Shown here: positions 47,601 to 60,275 of the stretch, piece after piece
Layout: every line of letters begins with the position of its first letter
Numbering within the stretch: the first letter of the stretch is position 1
DNA from: Xestospongia muta
Taxonomy: Eukaryota > Porifera > Demospongiae > Haplosclerida > Petrosiidae
Reading direction: 5' to 3'
Assembly (NCBI GenBank): GCA_963693285.1
Contig: OY848922.1
Location: 687,001-751,000, forward strand
Length of the DNA stretch: 64,000 nt
The notes under the pieces: generated by a model
The model's database searches: none
Seen by the model: the letters and a program-made list of their open reading frames with translations, nothing else
What the model was told of the DNA's origin: nothing
Program-made: the position numbers and the translations under genes

Positions 47601-49627
47601 CATATACATCATTGATAATTCTATTTAGTATATGTTTTGCTAAAGGAATCAGCATTATATCTACTGGAGAATGGAGTATTAGTTAACACCCAAAACAAAT
47701 CAGGCTGTACTCCTTTCTTTGTCAGTGTAGAGGGACTTCACAAGAAACTAAGTCAAGTACCTACATGTATCATAATAATTGTTACTGTTCTATCATTAAT
47801 TGTCTTAGTTGCTGATTGAGTGGGGTGCTAAGATTGATGTCCAAAACAAAAAAAGCAAGACAGCTTTAGAGATAGTTAGAAACAGTGACTTAAAGAAGTT
47901 TCTAGAAAGTGAGATACTTAATGAAGTCATGTACATCAATATCATTATTCTGTTAATAGGAGTGGATGAAGAGCATTCAGAACTGGTTAAGAAATTTCGT
48001 CAACAAGACAAGACCTATCTTGGAGAAATTATTCGAGGACATATTTCTGGAGAGAAACCTTTTGCCAGTCTTACAAGCAGGTCAGTTGACTATACTGATT
48101 ATATAAAAACAATTTATTCTTTGTTTCCTTACAGATGTGTTGATGGTTATACTCTGTTACATTGGGCTGTTAAAATTGGTTCATTTGATCTGACAAAGGT
48201 AACTCACTAATGACTATACATTAGAAGAGCTCTCTCTCTCTCTCTCTCTCTCTAGACACTGCTTGCTCAGAATATTAATCCTGATGTAAAGAGTTACACT
48301 GGATCAACAGCATTACATTTTGCAAGACATCCAACTATAGCTAAATTGTTATTAGATTATGGAGCATACGTCAACTTTGTAGACAAGAAAGGTAACACAC
48401 CATTACATTGTATCTGTCTGGACATGAAAACCACTGCACAAGTAGAAGAACTAATAGCTGTGCTAGTAAGTATAATATTTTATTAACCTCATTAATTGTA
48501 AGCATTAATAATGTCTTGATTTTATAAAGGTGCTATAATGTTGATTTTCATACAGCTAGTAGCTGAAGTGGATTTGACAATGGAGAATGATGACGGTTAT
48601 CTCCCTATCCACTGTGCTTCACTAAGAGGTCACATAGCAATATTAGAGATATTGTTTAGTCAATATTCAATCACTAATTCTAACAAAGTCAGTACATCGA
48701 GACATTGTAATGGTTCATTTGACTAATCATTTTTATAATAGTCAAATACTAAAAGTTTGGCATATATAGCTTTGAATGAAGGTCATCTTTCATGTACAGA
48801 ATGGTAAGTAGGTCATATATCTCATAGTAAATGGAGTCTTTGTTGACTATGGGTGAATTATAAAGAGTTAATTTGAAGTCTCTCTATCAGGCTAGTGAAG
48901 AATGGGTCATCTTTGGAAGAGAAAGAAGCCATAGCTTTGTCACAAACTATTTTTACTAATGTCGAGAAAAAACAGTAAGTATAGAATTAGTTAAAATTGT
49001 TTGTAACAACCACATACAGTAAAAATCCTTTGGACATGTTCAGATTTCTGTTAAAAAATGGACTAAATGTAGACACAGTCCTCAGAAATGGCAAAAGGTA
49101 AAAAGAATAACAATACCAACTTACCACTAACATAGAGTATCTTATCTTTCTTTTCTCTAGTCTACTACATAATGCTGTCGGTCACATTTATCTCTCTGAC
49201 ATAGTAGACTTATTATTAGAAGCTAATGCAGATATTAATAGTATTGATGAAGCACAAATGACACCACTTTTTGTCGCATGTCAGAATGACAATTTCTATG
49301 CAGCTAGTAAACTTTTACAGCATGGTCAGTGATCACAGAAGAGTATCGTCTGATAATAACATTAATTTTTAAATTTAGGTGCCAACTATAGGTGTAATGA
49401 TGCTTATGGTAAGACCGCTTTTGATTACATTAAAGATTATGAAGAGTGGATTGACAGTGGGTATTTTACTGAGAATATTAGAGCACATTTAAAAGGTAAC
49501 TATATTTGTCATCATTGTAAGAGTAATTTCACATTTTTCATATTTTCTAGCTTACAGTTTAAAACATGCACGCTTGTTAGTTAAAAGCATATCAGAGAAA
49601 CTAAAAGAATCTGCTTTGCAATTCTGA
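44640..49627 (+). CDS. Tandem calponin-homology plus ankyrin-repeat protein
   Basis: About 30 small exons joined in phase by hand. The N-terminal ~250 residues look like two CH domains. CH1-like: VTRVDWFIDALKQQNKLP then YPVLWHLISDDIALLWE (about 44935-45310). CH2: DSKILCALVNSFVPGTF then INLALQTAAKLFKV (about 45890-46100). A short coiled coil follows (ELNKRQEDLQQMLQKIESS, about 46330), then a region I cannot assign (46570-47340), then 8-10 ankyrin repeats from about 47390, for example TGNTPLHLAARNGHF, GYTLLHWAVKIGSFDLTK, GYLPIHCASLRGHIAILEIL and SLLHNAVGHIYLSDIVDLLL. The stop is TGA 49625-49627, total roughly 1,100 residues. A role at actin or microtubules is inferred from CH domains only. I know no common vertebrate protein with this order. 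The start at 44640 and the CH1 call are less sure than the ankyrin part. Confidence 0.75.
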
Positions 49628-49630
49628 TGT

Positions 49631-49762
49631 TAAATATTGTTAATATAATTGTTATTAGAAGTGTGCTGAAGTCTTAATATTGTTAATATAATTGTTATTA
49701 GAAGTGTGCTTAAGTCTTAATATTGTTAATATAATTGTTATTAGAAGCGTGTTCAAGTCTTA
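49631..49762 (+). repeat. 43-bp tandem repeat between convergent 3' ends
   Basis: Three copies with core TTAATATTGTTAATATAATT followed by GTTATTAGAAGTGTGC. The MRPS18B stop codon (49760-49762) lies at the edge of the array. Confidence 0.9.
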
Positions 49763-50824
49763 ATATTTAGGTTCAATCGCATCAATCTTGTTCCAGGATA
49801 AAGAATAATTCGATTCCATTCCAGTAGAATGGACATCAGTCTCTTTAGGTATAGTATATGTCATTAGACCTGAGCTTGATGATAAAATAAAAGACATTTA
49901 ACTAAACAAGTTACCATAATCCCATGCCTTCTCAATAGCAGTTACTAGTTTCTTCTGCTGCAATCTACATAGTCCTGTGGTATATACAATGATAGACAAA
50001 ATGAACAATCCAAGTTACTTTAGTAGAGAATGCTGTAGAAAATCATGTGACTTGTCTACTGATAATAAAGTGCTATACTTTAATGGAAAATTAATGCTAT
50101 ATCCTAGACTTATCTTGGAGTATATTAATTTTGTAGTGAAATATGGCGTCTGTTACCAGTAGCTACAGCAGCAGTATTTACTGATTCAGTTTACAAACTT
50201 ACCTGTTTTAGTAGCTGGAAGTATCTTACCAGTATAGGGACATATAAACTGTGTTAATAACTTAACGTCCTATGGAATAATAAAATCTACCAGCTATAAT
50301 TATAGCCATCATACATACTGTGTAGTCAATTTCAATGTTATCTCTACAAATTGGACAGGGGTTCCCGACAATATGTTTCTTGGTTCTCCTCTGTTAAAAG
50401 AACAAATACAGTAACTTATTATCCTTTTAAATTAAAAACTTATCACCTTGCATCTTAGCCGGGTTTTCTGAGAGGGAAAGAAGAGGGAGATAATAACAAC
50501 TGAATATGATAATATTTACTTGAGGAGGTATTGCTCCTTTGTGATTTCGTTTGTAGCCTTCCCAAATCAATTTTTTTACAGTTCCACTTTCTAGTTCCTT
50601 AGTAGCTGCAGAATTATTTATAAACAAATTATAACATATAATCACTTACAATGTGTAGTCCCATTGTTAGAGAAGTGTGCCAGTGGAGTCGTTGAAATAA
50701 ATCTGAATAAAGGTGAAGCAAAAGGGTTTGATGAGCTAAATAGGTAAGAGCTTGGTGCACTAGCTTCTGCTTTAACTAAACTTTCAAAAAATACTCTATG
50801 AAATATTCTCAGTAAAACGGCCAT
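49760..50824 (-). CDS. MRPS18B: Mitochondrial ribosomal protein S18B (mS40)
   Basis: Small-subunit mitoribosomal protein of the bS18 family. The start at 50824 gives MAVLLRIFHRVFFESLVKAE, a plausible mitochondrial targeting peptide (basic, Ser-rich, no acidic cluster). The core reads KKLIWEGYKRNHKGAIPPQ, VGNPCPICRD (zinc-type cysteines), VKLLTQFICPYTGKI and GLCRLQQKKLVTAIEKAWDY, the S18B pattern, with a C-terminal YSLSWNKID. Six or more short exons; TAA at 49760-49762. The GYKRNHKG motif favours S18B over S18A/S18C. Confidence 0.92.
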
Positions 50825-51057
50825 TTTTGGTTCCACGTGGTAAAACCACGCCCCTGCTGCAGGACGAATGTGGGTGGGGCTCGCTGTAAGATTTTGAAGT
50901 TTGGCGTCCAAGTAAAGCAAGACCTGTAATTACTTGTAGACAAGGGCTAGAACTAATAAATGAAATTAGTTTGCCCCTTAGATGGCACAGATACTTGTTA
51001 GCTGAATCAACGAATCTGTTGTCTGTTCGGTTCTATGCAGTCAGTTGTTTGACAATT
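50825..51057. promoter_or_regulatory. Divergent promoter MRPS18B/C1orf21-like with E-box
   Basis: CACGTG at 50834-50839 lies 10 bp upstream of the MRPS18B start. 233 bp separate the start codons. Confidence 0.5.
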
Positions 51058-51900
51058 ATGGGTTGTGGATCCTCACGTGCAGGTGAGGTTATCCAGCCCT
51101 CTGTTGTTCCTGGATCCAATGTTAAGGAAGATAAAGAAGAGGAGGGGGAGAAGAGTACAGAAACACATGGTTTGTGAAGCAATCTTTTTCTTTGATCAAT
51201 GAATGAATGGATGGATGGATGGATGGATGGATGGATGGATGGATGGAGGAATTTACAAATATCTGATGTATCACAAATAGATCAACTGATAAGTACAATT
51301 ACATACTCTATTACTTTTAGTTAATCATTCATGCATTTTCAGATGGCCCACTCTTATCTGAGCCAACAGCAAGAAGACGACGCATTCGTATCACTTCCAC
51401 TAATGCTACAGGACTTAGAAGACCCAGTCACTTACCACTACCAAAGCATCCAACGTACGTTGGCCCTGATTTTTCTGCACCGTAAGTTCCAAATAATTAC
51501 AAAAATATTATTGTTGTGTTGTTTTGTTTAAGGTATGATGAAGAAGCTAGAAGAGAAAGATTAATTCAACAGATAAATCCTTATATTTTACCATTTAATT
51601 ATGCAAGTAGGGTTCAATCTCGGTTTGGTACTATGTTTCGTGGGAGGCCTGTCAGAGTGTATGTATAATTATTAGAGAGAGAGAGAGAGGGGAGGAGAGA
51701 AAGGGATAAGTATTATTATGTTTTCTGTTTATAATTTACCATTATTTTATTAGAGATGCTTCTGATTCACAAGTTGATTTCTTTAAAATGCTTGACAAAA
51801 AAATTGAAGAGGTATACGTTATTTAAAAACATTTATTGTGACTGATATTTTCCATAGGGTCCTGACTATATTCCAGATACTTCAGACAAGGAACATTGAG
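51058..51900 (+). CDS. C1orf21-like (DUF4612) myristoylated protein
   Basis: Five exons, about 165 residues. The N-terminus MGCGSSRAGEV fits N-myristoylation and palmitoylation, so plasma-membrane anchoring is likely. The middle is basic (TARRRRIRITS). The C-terminal block SQVDFFKMLDKKIEEGPDY matches the conserved end of the C1orf21 family (SQQEFFRMLDEKIEKGRDY in vertebrates). It ends TSDKEH, TGA 51898-51900. Function is unknown in all animals. The splice site at about 51661 uses GT|GTATGT to keep frame into VDASDSQVD. Confidence 0.82.
51205..51246 (+). repeat. (ATGG)n microsatellite
   Basis: About ten GATG units in the first intron of the C1orf21-like gene. Confidence 0.95.
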
Positions 51901-52012
51901 ATGACATTTGCTCTCTTTTATTCATTTAATACCTGAAATGTTGTAAAGTACAACAATAAATCAAAAAAGAAATAGTTATTAATAAAAATTAGTTAGGTGA
52001 TGTAAGGAGGTC

Positions 52013-52075
52013 AGCTAGCCTGGGAATTTCCCGGGGATTTGACCTGGAACCCCGGGGTTAAAAACTGTGCTAGCT
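52013..52075. promoter_or_regulatory. kB consensus inside a nested inverted repeat, upstream of LRRK1-like gene
   Basis: GGGAATTTCC (52022-52031) is a perfect NF-kB consensus. It lies within a two-level inverted repeat: AGCTAGC (52013-52019) pairs with GCTAGCT (52069-52075), and CCCGGGG (52030-52036) with CCCCGGG (52050-52056). The start codon of the kinase gene is 130 bp downstream. Confidence 0.6.
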
Positions 52076-52204
52076 GTTCTTTTACAAAGCACGTCATCTA
52101 TCATGTCTCCATATTTTTAGCAGTAAGCTGCAAGGGGAAAGAGACAATCTAAATTGTTAGTTCCAGACTAATAGAAGCAAGCTGTTGTTACAAGTGACGC
52201 CATT

Positions 52205-55200
52205 ATGAGTGGATTTGAAGGACAGGACGTCAGGACAATGGTCATGTTTGGCTTAGGGGAAGATGCTCAATGGTGGGTCGACGAAAACAAGGACAATCCG
52301 AGGGAGATCACACGTTATGTCCTCTTTACAGCTGCACAATTTGGTCAGCTTGGTGCACTCAAGAAATACATGCAGTATGGTATGTTGCCCAGACACACAT
52401 ACACTGCTAAATCATCAACAGCGTACATTTCAATAAGAAAGTGATTAATTCATTAGCTACATAAGTTTTAAATATTACTTTTTTTTCCATTGTCTATCCA
52501 TTCATCAATCTACCAATCCATCGTTCCATTCCCTCCTCCCATTCATCCATCTACCAATCCATCGTTCCATTCCCTCCTCCCATTCATCAATCTACCAATC
52601 CATCTTTCGATTCCCTCCTCCCATTCATCCATCTACCAATCCATCGTTCCATTCCCTCCTCCCATTCATCCATCTACCAATCCATCGTTCCATTCCCTCC
52701 TCCCATTCATCCATCTACCAATCCATCGTTCCATTCCCTCCTCCCATTCATCCATTTACCAATCCATCTCTCCATTCCCTCCTCCCATTCATCCATCTAC
52801 CAATCCATCGTTCCATTCCCTCCTCCCATTCATCCATTCATCAATCCATCTCTCCATTCCCTCCTCCTATTCATCCATCCGTCCATCTATATTTATTAAT
52901 TCATGTATCCATTTACAACACATCGGATATTCTATATTTTCAATAGGTGATCTCATGATGACTGACAATGACTCAAAACACTACGGCTGGAACCTTTATC
53001 ATTATGCTGTTTACGGGTATCAGATGAACTGTTCCTATCTTCTTAATGAACCAGACCCCACAGTAAGTTACTATTATTTAAATAAGTTTAAGATATAAAC
53101 TAACTCAAAACAAAACAATCTCTCTTATAAAACAATGATGTTTGTAAACAATTGGCAAACAATAGCATACCAGAGAATGACAACTTAGAAAGTTGTTTAA
53201 GAAAGGGTGACATAACTTGTATTAAACACATGTGCATATTATCAAATTACATGTTGTTGATATAGCTACAGTTATTAACAATAGTGTTACTTTCATTATA
53301 ACATTGTTACCTTTGTCTTTTTGCATAGGCTAGTGTGGAGCCCCACCTACTTCCCAAGACACCAGACGAAGCTCGCAAGATTCAACTTGATATAATTTAT
53401 GCATTACACAAAGCACAGGCGCCCACTGGTCTAGTTGTTGGACAAGAACCAGGTTTAGAAGAGGATGTTTTTCATCAACCACCCCTCCATCCTTCATTGA
53501 TGGCTCTAGGCTATGAAAGCAATTTCAGTGAAGCTGCCCTTTTGATTGGTCAGTTGTTGTGGTTTACTATAAAAACTATTCCCTTGAATTTATACATTTT
53601 AATCATTAACTGCAATAATTATTGTGACGCAAACAATCGATTTTATTCTAGTTATGTTTTTTTTTTGATCCTTAAAAGGGCACATTTTATGTTTTTATAA
53701 GTGCATTCCTTAAACAAACCTGACAATATATTAATGTTGGTTTCATTACTTTGTTAACTAGTGTAGTAAGATCATGTGATAGCTGAATTAATAGTACATG
53801 ATAACAGTCTACCATACAAGGGTTGTAGCATTGTATACCATGTACTTTGAGTGAGTCATTGTAATAGCTTTTTACAAGTGTCTGTTGTGTTTGAGTAATT
53901 GTCTGTTAATGAGATCATTTTTCTCTTGTTTTGTTCTTTACAGATATGTTAGCTGTGATGTCATCAGATAAGTCAGTAGCAACACCTGGTAAGATAGTAG
54001 TTAGTGTTGTTTACCAGTGTACCATTGCCTCTGTGTCATAGGTATGGACAATATAAATGTTACAACTAACAATGATCACAGAAGAGCTTTGTATCACTTG
54101 ATAGAATGGTGAGTATATCTTTGTCCATATTGTCTGTTTACTAACTCATCGGCCATTTTCGTTTCATTTTATTAATTTATTATTTTTCTATATTCATTCA
54201 TTCATTCATCCATCCATTTATTCATTCATCCATCTATCTATCCATTCATTCATTTATACATTTCATTCTATAGGGCATATTCTAAAGGCTACTTGGAGGT
54301 ATTGATGTTCTGTCATGATCACTATCTCAGTCTTTGTAGTGACTCCCTGCGACTTCGCGATACTAATTACCCTATCTTCCTCGATGCCGTTAGAGAGAAA
54401 AGACTGGAAATCATTGAAATGGTCTTCACACATCAAGACAAAAGACCCCTACCTGATCGAATACTCTCCAAGACATACCAACTAGGCAAAGAAGAAACCT
54501 CTCCAAGAATCAATAGTATTGGTGTCGCTTGTGACATGTGTCTTCAGGGTCATCCTGATATTCTTCACGATATGCTCACTCATAAAGTGATTGGTGTACA
54601 ATTAGTAAATCTGTCTCTATCAGAATTAGGGATTACTGAAGTTCCTCTAGAATTATTTCACCCAAACCTGCGCTCCTTAGCACTCAGTCAAAACAAACTC
54701 TCACACTTCCCTCCTGTGAAGAAATGGCAGTGTCAGAACTTAGCCTATTTTAATATGTCTAACAATGAATTCATTGATCTTCCTCTAGACTTGTTCTCTC
54801 TCCCTAAATTGTTAAGTCTCAATGCCAGTAACAATAAAATCAAGTACGTTGACAAATCCATGTGGACAGCTCCTTGTCTTAAAACCCTATTCCTCTCATC
54901 AAATGAGATTGACGAATTGCCTTATCCTGAATTAAACGAAGAATTAGAGTTGACGATACAATCAGTGGGACTGCTATCACCAAGTGATGTTGAGAGAGAA
55001 GTTACTCACAGCATACGACATGGATTTATAGACACGTCTGCAGAGAGAGATGAAGATTATCATGCCAATCATTGTGGGTATAACCTTGAGTTTTTAGACG
55101 TATCTGAAAACAATCTGACATCCCTACCTAAGGGCCTTTCCTGCCTAGCACCAATGCTCTTGACATTGAAACTTAATAAAAATAAGATTAAAGATTTTGG

Positions 55201-57468
55201 CAACGTGTCAGATTATCCTACTCTGTTAAAGTCCTTGGAGTTGACTAAAAATGGCGGGAAAATGTGCATCACTCATCGTCCATCGATGCCTCATGGTTTT
55301 ATTTGCCTGCAGTCATCTCCTCATCAACCAAAACATTGCACGCACAGTGATCATTTTCGTTTGGCTAACTTACAACACCTCAACTTGAGCAAAAACGAGT
55401 TAGAAGAAGTTGTACTTGAAGTTGAAACACCCACATACACTGCCCTCCCTCATCCAGGGTCTCCTGTCTTAGAAGAAGGTCTACTGTATCCAAAAGTTCA
55501 TTCTTTGTTTCTGAACGACAACAACTTGACTCGTGTTCCCGTGGGAATTCATAAACTGGAACGACTTGGTACATTAGACATCAGTAATAATCCTCGTATT
55601 AAAGAATTGCCTCGTAAACTTCATCTTTTGAAGAATTTGATTGGGTTTCGCTTGAAAGGAATCGGAGATCCTATTATCTCCACTTTGGAAACCTTTAAAG
55701 ACACAGCCCAGCTCCTTTACTACTTGAGAGCACGAGAAACTGAGTACGTGAGCCAGCTGTCTTAACTATCTAATAAATATTTTGTGTATCTATCCATTAG
55801 TCCATCTATATATATATATATATCCATCCATTCATTCATCCATTGATCCATCAGTCTGTCAATGTACATCCATTTTGTCTCTAGTGCTATTGATAATCGA
55901 ACAATGAGACTATTTCTTATCGGACATTGTCATAAAGGGAAGACAACCATTTTAAAAACTCTTCAAGGAGAGAAGCCAAAAATCTTCAGATTTAAAAAGG
56001 AAGACAGCTCGGGAGAGCAGAGACAAAGAGACAGGCATAATTCTGAGAAAGGTTAGTTTGATAAAGGGGCGTGGTCATCAATGTACCTTATCTATAGATA
56101 CTGTTGGAATTCAATGTGGGGTGTGGCATTGTACTAAGAAGAGAACTAGCGAAACAATCACCTTCTATACGTGGGATTTTGCTGGACAGGTAAATAGTTG
56201 CAACAACAAGGATAACGATGGCTCTTTCTATTGGACACTTTGCGTTATTGAGGTGTCCTCTATAAAAAAGATTAAGTACTCAAATGAGATTAGAATAGGT
56301 GTCTTGGATATATGAGGTGTCCTTAACTCAACATTTTTTTGCATTAACAATCATCCACATCTCTTTATGAGAAAGTCTGTTGTTATATGTTCATGTACTA
56401 CAATGTAGTGGAAATATACATGTACATGTACATGTATATGTACATATACATATACATGTACATGTACATGTACATGTATATGTACATATACATGTACATG
56501 TACATGTACATATAAGTGTACATGTACATGTAAATATACATGTACATATACACAATGTGTATATGTACATGTAAGTATGCATATACATACACATGTACAT
56601 GTACATGTACATTTATACATACTTTCTTTAACTCAGGATGAGTATTATGTCACGCACCAGTGCTTCTTAACTAACAGAGCACTTTATTTACTTGTTTGGA
56701 AAGTGACAGACAAAGAACATGGAATAGAGGGACTCTCAGTATGGCTGAGAAATCTGCACGTAAGTCTCAACTAATAACTAATATTGTGAACATCAGTACT
56801 TACCACAGTGATCTAGGATAGCTACCATTAGTAAGTTCTAGACTAGTAAACATCAGTACTTACCACAGTGACCTAGGATAGCTACCATTAGTAAGCTCTA
56901 AACTAGTAAACATCAGTACTTACCACAGTGACCTAGGATAGCTACCATTAGTAAGCTCTAGACTAGTAAACATCAGTACTTACCACAGTGACCTAGGATA
57001 GCTACCATTAGTAAGCTCTAAACTAGTAAACATCAGTACTTACCACAGTGACCTAGGATAGCTACCATTAGTAAGCTCTAGACTAGTAAACATCAGTACT
57101 TACCACAGTGACTTAGATAGCTACTGTTATTTCTTGTTATTAGGCTGCTGCTCCTTATGCTCAAGTAATCATTGTGGGTACACATTTGGATGAATTTCGT
57201 AGAAAAGAAGGCAAAAACACTGATCAACTTCTCCATCAATATCGAAACAGAATCTTACGAGAATACTCATCTCATGAAAGGACCGCACCCAAGATACACA
57301 AAATTATTTTTGTTGGTTTCTCTGAGTCCATTTTTCCTGTTACTGTTGGTCCCTTCTCTGCTGATCCTGTACCACTAAATTATGACCAACTACATGACAC
57401 TATTTTTGATGCAGCAAACAATATGGAATTACCTCAAAGTAAGTCCTTGTGTTAATGTATGTACTTGA

Positions 57469-57522
<54 letters not shown>

Positions 57523-57803
57523 GCTCCAGGGACTCCTGCTACTTTACATATGAAGTTGATTGATGAGAAGATTCCTAGATGTTATCTTGAGTTAGAGAAA
57601 GTCATTGGTGGTTTATCGGTTAATAAACCAATTTACAAGAGAAGTGAATTTTGGTGAGCTTTTGATATTCAGGAATAATTCTAACTCTTCATTTTATTAG
57701 TGAGTTAGAATGTGTTAGAAGAATTATTCCTGATGATCAAGAAGTGGATGCTGCAATTAATTTTCTTCATAATAGTAAGTTCAGAATGTTAATACTCACA
57801 CCT

Positions 57804-57841
<38 letters not shown>

Positions 57842-59593
57842 GGGTCGAGTCCTCCATTTTCCTAAGCCACTCTTAGAAGATTACTACATTCTCAATCCAC
57901 AGTGGTGGTTTGATGCATGTGCTCTCGTTATTTCTCCTAATAATGTGAGCAATTTAGTCACCGCAGGAGCAGGTAAATTATCGGGTTTATTTCTCATCAG
58001 GGTGTGTTTTTAATTAACTGTGGGTGTGGCAATAGTTAATTATATAATTGCCCTTACAGGTATTTATGTTATTTTTTCCATAGATCCTGGATCTGGTTTA
58101 TTGAAGTTCAGTAAAATGCAAGAGATGTTTCAAGATAAAGGCTATGATCAAGAGTGTGCCCTTCTTATTTTTAGTTTTCTTCATCAATATGATGTATTGC
58201 TTCCTGTGGACAAGGAAACAGCTCTTGTGCCTTCCATGATATCACCCATACCTGTTGTAAGATAGATGGATGGATGGATGGAAGGTTGAATGGATGGATC
58301 ATTTAAAGTGATGATATATTTTTATAATGGATTGAGAGCTGGACTGCCACAAACATGATACAAATACTTGATGTTACTTTAATTCTTTTTACAGAGAAAG
58401 TTGTTCACAAGCCAGGGTGCTTTTCCTCGAGGTAACTTCTCTTACGAAGAGAGGCCTAACTTGGAGATGTTTGCTAGAAATCTTCCTGCAGCTTGTAGGT
58501 CTTTAGAGTCCGACATTCAAATACAATCAACTGGTCTGGTTTATCGCCGTATGTTTCTTCTCCCGCCATTACCAGCTGGTTTTTGGAGCAAACTCATTAA
58601 TCTTTGCCTCCAAAAAAACGATTTTGTAAAGATCATTTCTGGAATCGAAAGCAATAGAGTGCATCTCTCTGGATGGCATGGACTGTACTACGATATCGGA
58701 TCGCGTCAAGTACGTTGGATGTATTGGAAAACGGGTATAGTTTTGTTTTTTGACGACAAGATTTTGTTGAGTATTAATAGCCTCAAAACAGATGAATTTA
58801 TTGATCCTCTGGAACGTGCTGTTGTGTCAGCGACGAATGATAAAGTTAAATTGTTTCATTTTGCCGATGAGGGTGGTGTAATTATCCCTGTCACTCAATT
58901 CAATGAAGTAGTGGAGGTCGTTGTCCCAGAAGTAAATCTGGTGAGCCCTAATAAATATGACAGAACTGTCAGTGCTAAGCTTTTAGCAAAAGCTTTGGAA
59001 ATGATTGATGAAGTTCTCAAAGGTCACTGTGAGCAATTGGCCGAGAACGGTATCTATACTATTGGTGACATGATTCATGTTGTCCCTTGTCCAATATGTT
59101 TCGGGGAAAAGGATTGTCGTGAAACCCTTGGAATGCAACGTAAATCTCAGTACCAGCGGCTATCCACACGACTTCGTGCTATGTCTGCAGCAAGACCTCA
59201 AGCTGTAGATAAAAAAATTGGCAATGATGTTATCATTGTGTTCTCAATTGACCAGTGTATTCGCTCTAGCATGACTAGCAACTACATCCAGTGCCCCAAT
59301 TGTAAAGATATTGCTCTTGAATACCTAGTCCCAGATATTGTGAGTTCTATGACATCATGTTACTATTTTTAGACTGGATGTCATGTTACTATTTTTAAAC
59401 TGAACTCAATATGTTTTAATTTTTTCTTTACAGACATTCAATGATCTTTCAAATATGAAAATTGAGCGTACCGCCTTAACAAATCCTCCAGAAAGTGATG
59501 GTAGTCCTATTGGATCAGGATGTTTTGGTGTTGTTTACCACAAGATAATGCAAATGCAGGTATGATCTGTCTATCTGTCTGTCAGTTTGTCAA

Positions 59594-59624
<31 letters not shown>

Positions 59625-59645
59625 GTCTGTCTGTCTGTCTATCTA

Positions 59646-59706
<61 letters not shown>

Positions 59707-60202
59707 GTCTGTCTGTCTGTCTATCTATGTCTGTCCATGTATTCATATATCCATGTAGTATAACTTTGATGCATACCTTGAGGTTGCTGTTAAGGAGTTT
59801 CGTTCAACTGACATGGACTATGATGCTGAACTAGAAGTTGTCAAATCATATGCAGATATGAGATATGAGCTCAACAAACTAAGCACACTCGATCACGACT
59901 TTGTTGTGAAATTTGTTGGGTTGCTGACTAATCCTTCATCCTTCATCTTAGAATGGGCTCCATTGATGAGCTTGGAGAGGATTAGGAAATGTCATGAGGA
60001 ACAAATTGTTCATTTTTGTCCTGTTTCTCTCTACTTGGTACTCTTACAGGTCAGCTAGCTCTTATTAACAATAATGACACTTCACTATTTATACACTCTA
60101 GGTGACTGATGGCCTCCATTATCTTCACACTCCTCCTGTTGGTATTATCCACAGTGACCTGAAACTTAGCAATATACTGGCTTTTAGGTAAAGTAATGAG
60201 AT

Positions 60203-60275
<73 letters not shown>

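Noticed and set aside
52490..53098. Pro/Ser-rich 202-residue frame
   Set aside because: Read-through of the 41-bp intronic repeat into exon 2 of the LRRK1-like gene.
53335..53700. Independent 121-residue gene
   Set aside because: Exon 3 of the LRRK1-like gene read into its intron; splice phases join it to neighbours.
56351..56620. Frames of HVHVHV / YMYMYM
   Set aside because: Palindromic TACATG repeat translated in all frames.
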